A DNA stretch of 23,304 bases from Chara braunii (lineage: Eukaryota; Streptophyta; Charophyceae; Charales; Characeae): NCBI GenBank assembly GCA_003427395.1, contig BFEA01000278.1:103074-126377 (forward strand), written 5' to 3'. Below the pieces are notes generated by a model. That model did no database searches. It saw only the letters and a list, made by a program, of their open reading frames with translations, and was not told the DNA's origin. This document shows positions 1-9,082 of the stretch, in pieces. Numbering within the stretch: position 1 is the stretch's first letter; each line of letters opens with the position of its first letter. Position numbers and translations under genes: made by a program.

Positions 1-283
1 GCTGATTAGCTTTCGTACTGTGGACTGGTAGCTCGGCGGGGATACGCCCACCGAAGGGAGGTGACAGCTCCCGTAAGGTGTAGGTAGTCGTGCCTCGCGT
101 AGGCCCTATCCTGTCGTAGGGGCTCGCGAGAGGTATGGCTGGCGCACCCGGCCGGAGCGGCTTGTGGAAGCTCCATGTATTTTTTTTTTTTTGCGGCGAA
201 GGATTGAAAACCAACTCCTGCGTGACGCGGCCGGGAGGGTCCCGCGCTACCCCCGTGCGGTGCCGGATCGATTGCGCCCGACA
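1..283 (+). mobile_element. LTR 3' part (solo LTR or 3' LTR), truncated by the window edge
   Basis: This segment matches the reverse complement of about 5782-6045 almost end to end. The first ~70 bases differ at only a few positions (GTACTGTGGACTGGTAG here against GTACTGTAGACTTGTAG there), and similarity continues with more differences to the GACA at 280-283, where it stops abruptly. In the inverted copy that same point is followed by a tRNA-Asp primer-binding site, so GACA is inferred to be the LTR 3' end. No PBS follows here, so this is a solo LTR or a 3' LTR whose body would lie left of the window. A 13-T run (180-192) replaces a non-homopolymer stretch of the other copy. Many differences are CG against TG or CA, as expected from decay of methylated CpG. 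The LTR start is not visible. Confidence 0.7.
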
Positions 284-960
284 GCGCACCCCTCTTGTGC
301 TCCGTTAAAAAACGCCGGTGGAAGTAGCAACTTCAATGGGTTTTTAGTATGCCCTGCAAGACACCCGGGCTCCGTGCATAACAATCCAACTTCGCGTATG
401 TACAACCGGAGCACAGCAAGGCACTGCGTACTCAGCGGCGATGCTTAGTGGTACCTGTCCGCAATGGCCCCCAAGGAACACAGTCATGATAGTTGTTGAA
501 CACATAGCAGTTGTCCGCATGATGGTGTACCGAGGCAGCCGTTTTCCCTGAGACGAGACAACCAGCAAAATACAGTCACGGCCTTCTCCCCAAGGAATCC
601 AGACAGTGTTACGTATCACTCAGACGAGGCACTCCATCACCTAAAAACTACCATGCACCACCACCCATGGGACCAAGGAATTGCCCTTCTTTCGTCACTC
701 CCCGGCTGCACACGATTTTGTTGGTGCGCCGCAACCCCATCGTGGACTTAGCAGCCTCGCGGTCACAGCTACACTTGGTCAGGTGGGCATTCCCCTTTCC
801 CTTCTGCCCGCCTTCTACACTCAGTTGCACGCCTGAGTGCCTTACTGCACCTCGCTGTAAGAGGGGCCGGGTCCGCCTGATGCCATCGGAGAGACAGACA
901 GCAGACCGAGCAAGGCGGATAACAGTCAGACAATAGTCACGGTCGAGGTGGCGGGGAAGG
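284..960. other. Anonymous segment between the LTR copy and copy A
   Basis: About 680 bases without a credible gene. The longest open frames are under 95 codons and look like no known protein. The phrase CCAAGGAA occurs three times (near 471, 591 and 672) without a clear repeat unit around it. The sequence grades into the pyrimidine-rich repeats of copy A near 960. Confidence 0.3.
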
Positions 961-1092
961 TAAGTCTATATCTTCCTCCTGACTTCCCCTGTCGGTTTCC
1001 CCTCCTGCACAGCCCCCTTCTCTTCTAATTTTTGCGCCTGCCATTCTATCTTCGGCACAGCCCCTCTTCTACTATGTAGAACGAGAATGAAT

Positions 1093-1113
1093 CTTCCACT
1101 AAATAGTGGAAAG
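1093..1113. repeat. Inverted repeat (CTTCCACTA / TAGTGGAAAG)
   Basis: CTTCCACTA (1093-1101), two bases, then TAGTGGAAAG (1104-1113) form an almost perfect stem with one bulge. The flanks GAATG and GCATTC can also pair. It lies just upstream of the ~165-bp repeat block of copy A. Function unknown. Confidence 0.6.
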
Positions 1114-1179
1114 GTGCATTCAAAACTTTCAGAGTCTTTTCTCCCCTTCCCCACGCACTATTTCCGGTACTAACCTCTT

Positions 1180-1660
1180 CATTCACTAACTTTCGTACTA
1201 ATCTGAGCTCACATTCGGGGTGGCCGGCCCCGAAAACATTAGACACAAATCTTTATTTGCCCGATTCTACTGAGAAACCGACGCGAAACCACTTCTTTTT
1301 CCTTCTGCCATGACCAGCGTCCACCATCTCCCCGCATGTCTTTTTCTTCCTAGCTTCTATAACACTAACTTCTAACTAAAACTAACCTCAAATTTGAATT
1401 CGCCCATCCTAAGAAATGCTACCCTGACCTTTAACCCACTCGATTCCATCACGAATTGAGTGACATCTCGACTTTCCTCCTCACTTCGTCCCTCCTTCCT
1501 CCATGTCCTCGCGCAGCTCGTTTCTGTTCTAACTCCCTAAGCACTAACTCCCTCACAAATCTGACCTTACCATTGTGTTCGCCCGGGGCAAAAACCCCGG
1601 GATCGCCCGACTCCTGCTTCCACCATCCCCTTCTTTGCACGTACTCGGCGTGGCCCCCCA
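1180..1660. repeat. ~165-bp diverged tandem repeats of copy A, with hairpins
   Basis: About three diverged units. Each contains an ACTAAC or CGTACTAATCTGA phrase, then a TTCG-headed inverted repeat or TTTGCCCGATTC, then a pyrimidine-rich run. Landmarks are TTCGGGG/CCCCGAA (1214-1220 and 1228-1234), TTTGCCCGATTC (about 1256), ATTCGCCC (about 1399) and CCCGGGG/CCCCGGG (1582-1588 and 1595-1601, loop CAAAAA). The same units lie in copy B. Short reading frames cross the block but differ between units, so it is not considered coding. Confidence 0.6.
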
Positions 1661-2285
1661 TCCGGGTTCATTCCCCTTTCTCCACTGCCTTTCCCTCACC
1701 CATCGTCCCGACAGCACCCTGCTGTGGTCTGTCCGTCGACCCCCCCCCTCTCTCCTTATCTCGATTGCACCTAGTCCCTACACCTGTCCCGGTTCATTTC
1801 CTATGTCAGCGCAACTCCGACCAGCAACCTCGACGCTCATGACGACTTGCCACCCAGCAGCGCCCGTTGTCTGCTGCCTTGCTTCGCTAGTTGTTGAGCT
1901 ACCAGTTCTTCCCGTTGCCGCTTGTCCTGCTTCTTCCCCGTGACTCCACGCTCGCTGCCTAACGCCGCATCCGGCCTCATCGGCCCCGCAACGCCCAACA
2001 CAGTCTGTGGGTGATAGTTTGAAAGTGGCCGATTATCAGAAGGCCGACTTGCCTGTCGCCCCTATACCCAAGTCTAGCGATCGACTTGCATGGGCCGGCT
2101 CCGTCACGGCCACTCCCCCTCGTTCTGTTCAAGCAGAGCCCGCTACTGCCTCGGGCTTCCATTAGCCAACCCTTACACAGACAGCCGGCCGCAGCGCGGC
2201 CTGCCGCAGAGCTTAGAGTAGGCCTTCGTGAACTGGGCCCGTCGCGACTCTCGGCGGTAGTGACAAATATTCAACTGAGAACTTT
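1661..2285. other. Anonymous GC-rich part of copy A
   Basis: Pyrimidine-rich at first, then mixed. It carries open frames of up to about 180 codons on the plus strand (2086-2628), but these have low-complexity composition, no recognised domain, and an alternative open frame on the other strand, which is typical of GC-rich noncoding DNA. Nothing else was identified. Confidence 0.3.
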
Positions 2286-2480
2286 GAAGACCGAAGTGGA
2301 GAGGGCTTCATGTGGACAACCCTACACCCCGGCCTCCGCCCTGGTGCCTCTGGGCCCCTGCCCAAGCATAACTCACCATCTGGCGGGGTCCAGAGGGCAT
2401 GCTCACACTCAAAACTCTCACGGCAGGCTTGTGGCAGGCGGGCGGTACGCCCACAAAAGGCCCATGCCGCCCAGGTCTCT
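2286..2480. repeat. GC-rich module shared with copy B
   Basis: The stretch around CTCACCATCTGGCGG, ATGCTCACACTCAAAA and GTGGCAGGCGGGCGG aligns with 11690-11900 (CTCACCATCCTCCG, ACGCTCACACTCAAAC, GTGGTCGGCGG). The order is kept and there are only small gaps. This is the best evidence that copies A and B are homologous rather than merely similar in composition. Confidence 0.6.
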
Positions 2481-2737
2481 TGTCTGCTCTGCTCGTCCTT
2501 ACCCCCCTCTCCTCCAAGCAAGGCCCGCCACCCCTTCGGCCTTGCCACGGGTAAGTCTTACTCGGGCCTCTCATAACAAACCGCCGAGCCGGGGTGTGGG
2601 TCTTGTGGGCGCCCAGGTGCGGGCCTAAGTGAAATGGCCGGGCGCAGGTCTTTACTGCAGTAGCCAACATTCAAATAAGGGCTTTGAAGTCCACGGTGCT
2701 CATCGTGCCGCGATGAATTCGTGGTTGGCGGCCGACG

Positions 2738-2805
2738 ACAAAAATAATAAAAAATCAAAAAAAATCTTAATCGTCAAAGGACGACAGACGGGGAAAAAAA
2801 AAAAT
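2738..2805. repeat. A-rich / AAT tract of copy A
   Basis: AAAAATAATAAAAAATC, followed by other A-runs, including an 11-A run at 2794-2804. The flank resembles the copy B tract at 12168: both have a CG-rich phrase directly before AAAATAATAAAAA. Confidence 0.65.
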
Positions 2806-3345
2806 GCTAACACCGTGACGACGTCGCCATCGGCAAAACCAAAGGGGAATCGCCCCACCGGGCCCTCAACCCCGCTCCCATAATCCCGCGCCGTCACTCG
2901 CCAACCTCGATCCCTAAATCCTCCTATAGAAAGCCTGGCGTCGTAACCGCTAGCGCTAGGCCCAAGGTTGGGGCTAGTTCTGACCGACGCTTAGATAAAC
3001 GGATATGGCGCTACACATAGACCTTCTGAGACGTTGCGAAGATTCTCGCTGTTGTAGATGCTGTCCTACGCACGCACGCACAGATCACCTGCAAGCACAT
3101 CAATCAATCAGGGCATAATCTTTTTAATCCCTATTTAATCAGAAAAATAATTCTGGTCGGCAATCACGTCGACTCTTCAATCATCAACAAATAAAAATGA
3201 TCACGGGTGCCTCAAGTCCGCGCGCCCACACACTCTTTATTCTAGTCAACCATCCAGTCAACGTAAATCACAGACACAGTCGCGCCTAGCGTGGTATACT
3301 TAAAGTTTAGGCCAAACTTCCTTTCTGTCGCTTGCAAAAACCAGG
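2806..3345. other. Copy A segment between the A-rich tract and the terminal hairpin
   Basis: No gene visible. Contains a short CGCACGCACGCAC run near 3070 and AT-rich stretches. It is longer than the matching interval of copy B (about 540 against about 190 bases), so it may contain a secondary insertion. Confidence 0.35.
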
Positions 3346-3378
3346 GCGGATACCCTTGTAAGGGTATTCGCGCCGACA
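3346..3378. repeat. Terminal hairpin, copy A (26-base near-palindrome plus CCGACA)
   Basis: A 26-base near-palindrome (3346-3371) has the core ATACCCTTGTAAGGGTAT. Outside the core the arms pair as GCGG with TCGC (one G-T). The hexamer CCGACA follows at 3373-3378, two bases after the palindrome. Read on the minus strand this gives TGTCGG as a TG-type terminus followed directly by the hairpin. The same arrangement occurs at 12422-12454 and 21037-21069, with different outer arm bases. Confidence 0.8.
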
Positions 3379-5738
3379 CCAAGGCTCGAAGGAAATCACG
3401 TAAATAAGTCAATTATAGAATATATCTCACTAAATTACTCCAACACTCATTATGAGAGCGCACATAAGAACCTATTCAAAACAACGGCGATACTGAAGGG
3501 AGTCTTTAAACAAATATTCACCAATAAAGCCCCCAAATCATAACTCAAGCACTAGCCAAATATCACTTTTACTATGAAGGAAGGATACAATATATATGCC
3601 ATATAGGTGGTTACTCCAAACATGAATCCAAAATGCAGTACAACCCACGCTAAATAACATATGTTTACAACAATAATATACACGTCTGATAAACACAAAT
3701 TATTTGTTAGGATTATAGTTAAAAAACACATATGCTTTTAGAAACAAAACACATGAAGTCAACTCAACGACCAGTCATGCGACAAGATAACTTTCAAAAC
3801 GTATTTCAAATTCTATAAGGCAATAATAAGACTAGCAATGAGTAAATAACATGATATAATTGTTATCCCTTCAAATTTTAAACGAAGCATTTAATACAGA
3901 GGGGCGGTGTAATCCTCATGAGATAACATTTTGACTCCTGAGCCCCGCTCTAAAGATCAAGCCTCACCACAACCCTCTTTGATTTCAACGTTTGCATCTC
4001 ACCGAGCCTATCATGGTCAGATGAATAACCTCATTCACACCTATCAAGGCAATGAACAGCGAATCCATGCCCTTATAAATATGGTGGTCCTGCTTAATGC
4101 GAAACGAACCTAGGTCGCTACTCCAGAACCGTTTTCACTAAGCAGTAGTTATTCCACTTGGCCATCATAGTTTCGGCAAAGTAACAAACCCTTTCTTCCT
4201 CGCTTAACAGATAATATAATTAATCTCCTATCATAGGAAAGGTAACAGCACCGCACTAATGGACCATGAATATAATTCCGGCGTGAGTCTCACTATCATT
4301 CTTGAGACTGATAACTGCTTTCTTAAGCCTCGATGAGGGGATAACAATTCAAGAATGTACTTCCGCTGAGGAAAAATTATACATGCTGACCAACTCCCCT
4401 CAGGAAGAACCACCTTCCATAGAAATGAGTCATCTCATTCACCTTTGGTACCATGCCAGATGTGGGTTTCATGCAAAGTCTATGTCCTTCCGAAAGTCAA
4501 TCGATATGTACTTCATTAATCAGACGTCAAACAAAATACAATAAAAGCACACATATGGAAACAACCAAAGAAAATCGTCACAAAAACAAATATATATATC
4601 ACATACAGTTAGAACATGAACCTCTCTTCGGATTGACCATACCGCTAGCCCAGTAACCACTACTTCTCAAAATTTATCGGTAGTTACATCTAGACAATCC
4701 CCTAGGTGACTCAACTCATCGCCAATTGACACCATCAAAGGATCTAGACACACTGTACCTATTATACCATAACTCAGTCTGAGCTCAAGGAATGTTTTTT
4801 GCAATTAAACTCATCACTTCGCACTTATCAGTCACCCCTTTATCCATGTCGCTCACGTACTAGAAGCCTCATGCAAAGCGAGGTTCTATTGACTAGGGGG
4901 AGACACCCAGTTTAACTTAACTACCTCCCAAGTTAGAATTAGCACAACAATTACATAATTAGTCAACTAACCTTGAACTTCAACAATGGGCACACCCAAC
5001 AATGTTGGTGTCGCCGCACACAGCCTAAGTCGCATTAGATATGCAAAGCATCGCCAAACCCATAAATTATCAAGGTCAGAAAACGTTTCGATTCCAATTG
5101 TTAATATATTAGTCAGAGTACGTGAGTGCATAGCCAGAATGCTTATCACTTTGAAACCACCGGTATAACATGCGGAAGGGTAGACTTACATATAGGAGGG
5201 CATGCCAATGCTAAATGATTAAATCTTAGTCTTGATACGACTACCCCTTTTACACAAGCAGAGTCTGACCTTGTCATGACAACTCAAGTCACTTTGAGGG
5301 CTATATCATCATGTGCCCAAAGTTCTTATTCAACTATCTAGGTACGCAGAACAACTCCAATATGGGCACCACATCTATCCCAATATCATCTAGTACCTAT
5401 AGCATTGCCCAATACCTTAGATGATACTAAAGTCCACCCTATAATTGTCACGGTATACGTGCGAGTCTTATTACACGCTCATCTTCACTCTTGTTTAGTC
5501 AGATACTGTCATCAATCAACCATTCTCGTTTTCATCATATCACTCTGATCAAATAACATTATCGTTTTTACTCGAATCATCAGTCTGCCTTTAATCTGAG
5601 CTCGATCTCTAAGGGCCTTAGAGTCTTAAGACACCCTCAATGATAGTCATGGTCTCAAGCAATCAACCATATAAGTCTAAAGAAAATTTTTCATTTTGCC
5701 TAGTCTTCACATCACTAAACTAGAATGTCGTTCCATCA
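3379..5738 (-). other. AT-rich internal region downstream of the PBS, noncoding
   Basis: Read on the minus strand this is the sequence that follows the PBS, where gag would be expected in an LTR retrotransposon. No open frame exceeds about 80 codons on either strand, and no CCHC knuckle, protease or reverse transcriptase motif was seen. Base composition is A/T-rich and unlike the GC-rich LTR. It could be the decayed interior of a non-autonomous (LARD-like) element or unrelated inserted DNA. No convincing purine-rich polypurine tract precedes the TGTCGG terminus at 3378, so the two are not shown to be one element. Confidence 0.4.
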
Positions 5739-5765
5739 GGGACAACGGTAGGCAACCGTTATCCC
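5739..5765 (-). repeat. Hairpin overlapping the inner edge of the PBS
   Basis: GGGACAACGGT (5739-5749), loop AGGCA, ACCGTTATCCC (5755-5765): an 11-bp stem with one mismatch that becomes a G-U pair in RNA of one strand. It overlaps the last four PBS bases on the minus strand, so in a genomic RNA the primer site would sit partly in a stem. Confidence 0.65.
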
Positions 5766-5779
5766 CGGCAATGGCGCCA
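5761..5779 (-). promoter_or_regulatory. Primer-binding site for tRNA-Asp (plant type)
   Basis: The plus strand reads ATCCCCGGCAATGGCGCCA. From memory, plant cytosolic tRNA-Asp ends in ATCCCCGGCAACGGCGCCA, so 18 of 19 bases agree. On the minus strand this is TGGCGCCATTGCCGGGGAT, the usual form of PBS in plant Ty3/gypsy elements of the Athila/Tat type. It sits two bases from the GACA where similarity between the two LTR copies ends, exactly where a PBS should be. The match is specific to plant tRNA-Asp; the animal version I recall differs in this stretch. Confidence 0.8.
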
Positions 5780-5781
5780 CC

Positions 5782-6045
5782 TGTCGAGCGCATCGATCTA
5801 GCACCGCGCAGGGCGGGACCTTCTCGGCCTCGTCACGCAGGAGTTGGTATAATCCTCATCGTGAATACACAGGGAGTTTCCGCAAGCTGCTTCTGCCGAG
5901 TGCGACAACCATACCTCTCACGAGCCCCTACAACAGGATAGGGCCAACACGAGGCACGACTTACCTCCACCTGCCAGAGCTTTCACCTTCCTTCGGTGGG
6001 CGTATCCCCGCCGATCTACAAGTCTACAGTACGAAAGCTAATCAG
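5782..6045 (-). mobile_element. 5' LTR (3' portion) of a minus-strand LTR retrotransposon
   Basis: The reverse complement matches 2-283, and similarity ends exactly at the LTR/PBS junction. The limit at 6045 is imposed by the window start in the other copy, so the LTR probably continues to higher coordinates. Since a PBS follows on the minus strand, this is the 5' LTR of an element whose body runs leftward. The two LTR copies are in opposite orientation and are therefore not the paired LTRs of one element. Confidence 0.7.
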
Positions 6046-6559
6046 TTGCAATCGCAGGGGTGGACCAGCCGATGGTGTTTCTCGTTCACTGTAGCATACA
6101 GGGTACGTGCGGTCTTACCCTTCTATCGAACCCACACGCGAACCAACAGACTGACGGCCGAAGTCTCAAGCGTGATTCGTCGTCGATCGACTAGGACGCA
6201 TCCCACATAACACGCGTTACACCACAACACTCACACACACAGAACGAGACAAAACAATTAACACAACAACACTCCTAGTCTCTTTTGTAGTCATCCCATA
6301 ACCTTCCGGCGCGAAAAATCGGATAGGCGACGCGCGCGAGACTTAGTACAAAATTGTGCGGACGCAGGGTCTTCCCATATTGACTAGCAACGCATGCTTA
6401 CTCAAGCGGTAACAATGATGGCGTACTATATAGTGCCCATAACCACGCGGTCCTCGATAATCTCGAGGGTTACATTCAACACTCAAGTATCGGCTGACAC
6501 ACGCCTTGAGGGGTTAATCTCTCGACGCTAGACAACCGCCAAGGCGGTTTATCGCCACA
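6046..6559 (-). mobile_element. Possible upstream part (U3) of the same LTR
   Basis: Inferred only from position. On the minus strand the sequence starting at 6559 reads TGTGGCGATAAACC. It carries a perfect 7-bp stem (AACCGCC 6534-6540, GGCGGTT 6543-6549) and a TATA-like palindrome ACTATATAGT (6425-6434), and runs into the proven LTR part at 6045. If 6559 is the start, the LTR is 778 bases long, an ordinary size. No second copy of this stretch is available in the window to confirm it. A 6-bp inverted repeat CCTCGA/TCGAGG lies at 6452-6468. Confidence 0.35.
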
Positions 6560-7465
6560 CCCTCTTTTGCACCCTCCGAAGAGTGGGTGGTACACAGGTT
6601 CATACATGTTGTGGCAATCGTCTCTTATTGCTCTGGAGACCAGCTCTATCATCAAGGGCCTAGAGAAAAGTCAAAGGGTTTGACTTTGACGCCTGCCACT
6701 GACTCCAACGTTCAACTATAAAAATTAACAAACAAAATTAATCAGAAAAATAATCAATCATCCCGATACCAATATATCAAATTAGAAATGGAGATAAAAT
6801 AAAGGAGAGGGAAACGTAAACCCATTAGGTTTACAGATCGTGCGACACATGATTGTCATTCGCACTGCCTCCGGAGTAAGAATCGTACACAGACTCCAAA
6901 ACACTAACCTACATAAAACACAGACACACACGATAGCCACATTGCCGTACACCAATGTGGTCAACTTTACTATTTCCTATAAATCACACTATGCCTCACA
7001 TAATCAAAACTTAGTGATTGTCAAACTTTCCGTAAAATATCATCAGTTCTTTATAATGAACATTAAAATAAATCCAGTTAAAACCCTTAAAGAAATATAT
7101 TAAATCTCAAAGCTAAGGCAAAGTTGAGATACAGGTATGAGCAAAGTTGTATCGTGAGCCGAGAAGTCGGCGATCAACCAACTGACCTGTTATTAGTGAT
7201 AGCAGGAAATGATCCTCGTATGATTAAGCTGAAACTTAGTCAAATCCTGAACGAAGGACCTGTAGCACAATACGGGTTAATTCCCAGACCAAACTTATAT
7301 ATATATGAAGAATAAATCTTCATGTCACACTCTCACTCAAAATCCTTCTAATAACTAAGTCTGAGTCAACCTCTAAGTCAGTACCCAAAGAAAGGTAGAC
7401 CTATGACAAAATATACCCTATGTAGAGTGGATTGTCAAAAGTCACCACCTGTCATAATATAATCT
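6560..7465. other. AT-rich segment, no gene seen
   Basis: Open frames stay below about 90 codons and resemble nothing known. The only structure noted is a GTCAAA-GGG-TTTGAC stem (6670-6684). Composition is close to that of the tandem sub-repeats that follow. Confidence 0.3.
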
Positions 7466-8224
7466 AACTCCTTTCAACTAAGAAAATTTTGGCAACACTT
7501 CCCATAGGAAAAATGCCTTCTCAAAATTTATATTTGCCCAAATATGAAAGTTGAAACAATATCTAACTCTGAAAGTCAAGTTTTGTTTAATTCCCTGAAT
7601 TAGTAAGACTTTGGACAGCATCTCCTTTAGCAAAGTAGATTTCCCAGATTTATACTAAGTCAGAGAAGAACTCGAAGTAAAGTTTGAGTTCATCCAAGAC
7701 AAAATTTAACTAACTCCTTAGTTTTGTGAAAATTTCGGCAGCGCTTCCCGTAGACAAAGTAGCTTTCCAAAATTTATACGAAACTAAGTTTAAATCTAAA
7801 AATAACTTTGAATTTCCAAAGTTCAATTTTGTTTAACTTTCTGATTTAGCAAAAATTTAGGCAGCACTCCTTTTAGAAAACGAGACTTTCCAGATTTTTA
7901 CTAAGCCATACATAAAATTTAGACAAGCTGAACTTTGAAAAGTATAAATATGACTAACTCTTATACAAAACTAAGTTTAAATATAAAAATAACTTTCAAT
8001 TCCCAAAGTTCAATTTTGTCTAACTCTCTGATTTAGCAAAAATTTAGGCAGCACTCCCTTTAGAAAATGAGACTTACCATATTTTTACTAAGCCATACAT
8101 AAAATTTAGACAAGCTGAACTTTGAAAAGTCAAAATATGACTAACTCCTTGGTTTCGTAGAAATTTCGGCAACACTTCCCGTAGAGAAAGTAGCTTACCA
8201 AGATTTATACAAGACCAAGTATAA
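7466..8224. repeat. ~120-bp tandem sub-repeats (retroelement-type)
   Basis: About six diverged units begin near 7466, 7567, 7708, 7833, 8019 and 8139. Each has a CTAACTC-type start, an AAAATTT(C/A)GGCAGCACTTCCC-like core, a run like AGAAAGTAGACTT, then CCA-ATTTATACTAAG. The units at 7833 and 8019 are nearly identical together with their left flanks (AACTAAGTTTAAAT near 7785 and 7971), which points to a recent ~186-bp duplication that dropped part of one unit. Similar arrays are familiar from plant LTR-retroelement noncoding regions, by general recollection. No coding potential. Confidence 0.8.
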
Positions 8225-8498
8225 CAAAAGATCCAAGAAAATGTAGAAATTGACCTAAGTAAAATAACTTAGCTCAGAAAATATTGGAATTGAAACTAAC
8301 TTTTATGGCTCTAACCCGTGGCGAGCTTATAAAACAACTACCTATCAAACTGAAACTCAAACTAAGTGGTAATCCCACTCAGCCACATTCTAAGTGAAAC
8401 CACAAAGGTAAGTACTCTAACCAGCCCAAAGTTAATCTCGTCAAACAATAGTTTGTAGTCTTTTAATGATTTATCCCTACCCAGCTTAAATAAGGCAT
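8225..8498. other. AT-rich spacer
   Basis: Continues the composition of the preceding array without a recognisable unit. No gene seen. Confidence 0.3.
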
Positions 8499-9082
8499 GA
8501 AGCTAGATCACCCAAACTTATAGAACAATGTCTACCTCAACCATTGAGTATATACAAACAGAGTGCACTACAACTTTTATCTTCCTTGGGCACATGACTA
8601 TGTTGTCCATCCTAGTCGCCCTGAACTGTTTAAGTATCCCAGTTATATATAATTATTTGCACTTAATCTTTTAAGGTAGCTTATGACTGAACCGATAGCT
8701 CGAGGTTCAACTTGCTCCTTCTTACCACAATTTTTTTCTTAATTGATACTCTCTTCAATTTGTGATAAGCTATAGTCAGACCACCCTAACTTATGGGAAA
8801 ATGTCTGACTAGCCTGTTCATAGATAAAGTAGTAGTAAAATGTAGCCAAATTATAACATTTTGGTTCCAGCATGTGCGTGACATTGCACCAAGACCACCA
8901 AAATATATAGGACAGTGTTTGGTTTCCAAAACGTCAACCACAGGCAGCTCTCGCAAGTTAGAGCAACCAAACCACCCAAACTTATGGAAGCTGTCTGGTC
9001 CTCCAGGCAATCAGAAATAAACATAGCACTGAGACCTCCAGTCTTATGGAGACCCTCCAGCCTTTGGTTGACCTAGTCAGAC
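8498..9082. repeat. Diverged short repeat series (ACCACCCAAACTTATGG type)
   Basis: A phrase of about 35 bases recurs near 8500, 8776, 8891, 8966 and 9028: (A/G)ACCACC, then AACTTATGG or a variant, then (A/G)TGTCTG. Spacing falls from about 276 to 62 bases. Read on the minus strand it is CCATAAGTTTGGGTGG. Open frames of about 75 codons crossing it on both strands are considered incidental. Confidence 0.55.

Larger units (their letters stand above)
960..3378 (-). mobile_element. Composite repeat element, copy A (possible LTR or non-autonomous retroelement)
   Basis: Copy A shares four modules, in the same order and orientation, with copy B (about 10920-12454). They are pyrimidine-rich ~165-bp repeats with GCCCG-type hairpins; a GC-rich module containing GCTCACACTCAAA; an AAAATAATAAAAA tract preceded by a CG-rich phrase; and a near-palindrome ending next to CCGACA. 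On the minus strand the last module puts TGTCGG at the edge, after which similarity to copies B and C ceases, so I infer that the element starts at 3378 and reads leftward. Its other end is not defined and 960 is only where the module sequence begins. No protein domain was recognised. Copy A is longer than copy B between modules and may hold insertions. Confidence 0.5.

Noticed and set aside
2086-2628. 180-codon plus-strand frame in copy A
   Set aside because: GC-rich, Pro/Arg/Ala-rich translation with an overlapping minus-strand frame; the homologous part of copy B is not open in the same frame.
1-6045. Six-kb DNA transposon with ~280-bp terminal inverted repeats
   Set aside because: The PBS at the inner edge of the right copy fits an LTR retrotransposon better, and no transposase was seen.
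7466-8224. CRISPR-like array
   Set aside because: Units are diverged throughout with no constant repeat and unique spacer pattern, and the context is eukaryotic.
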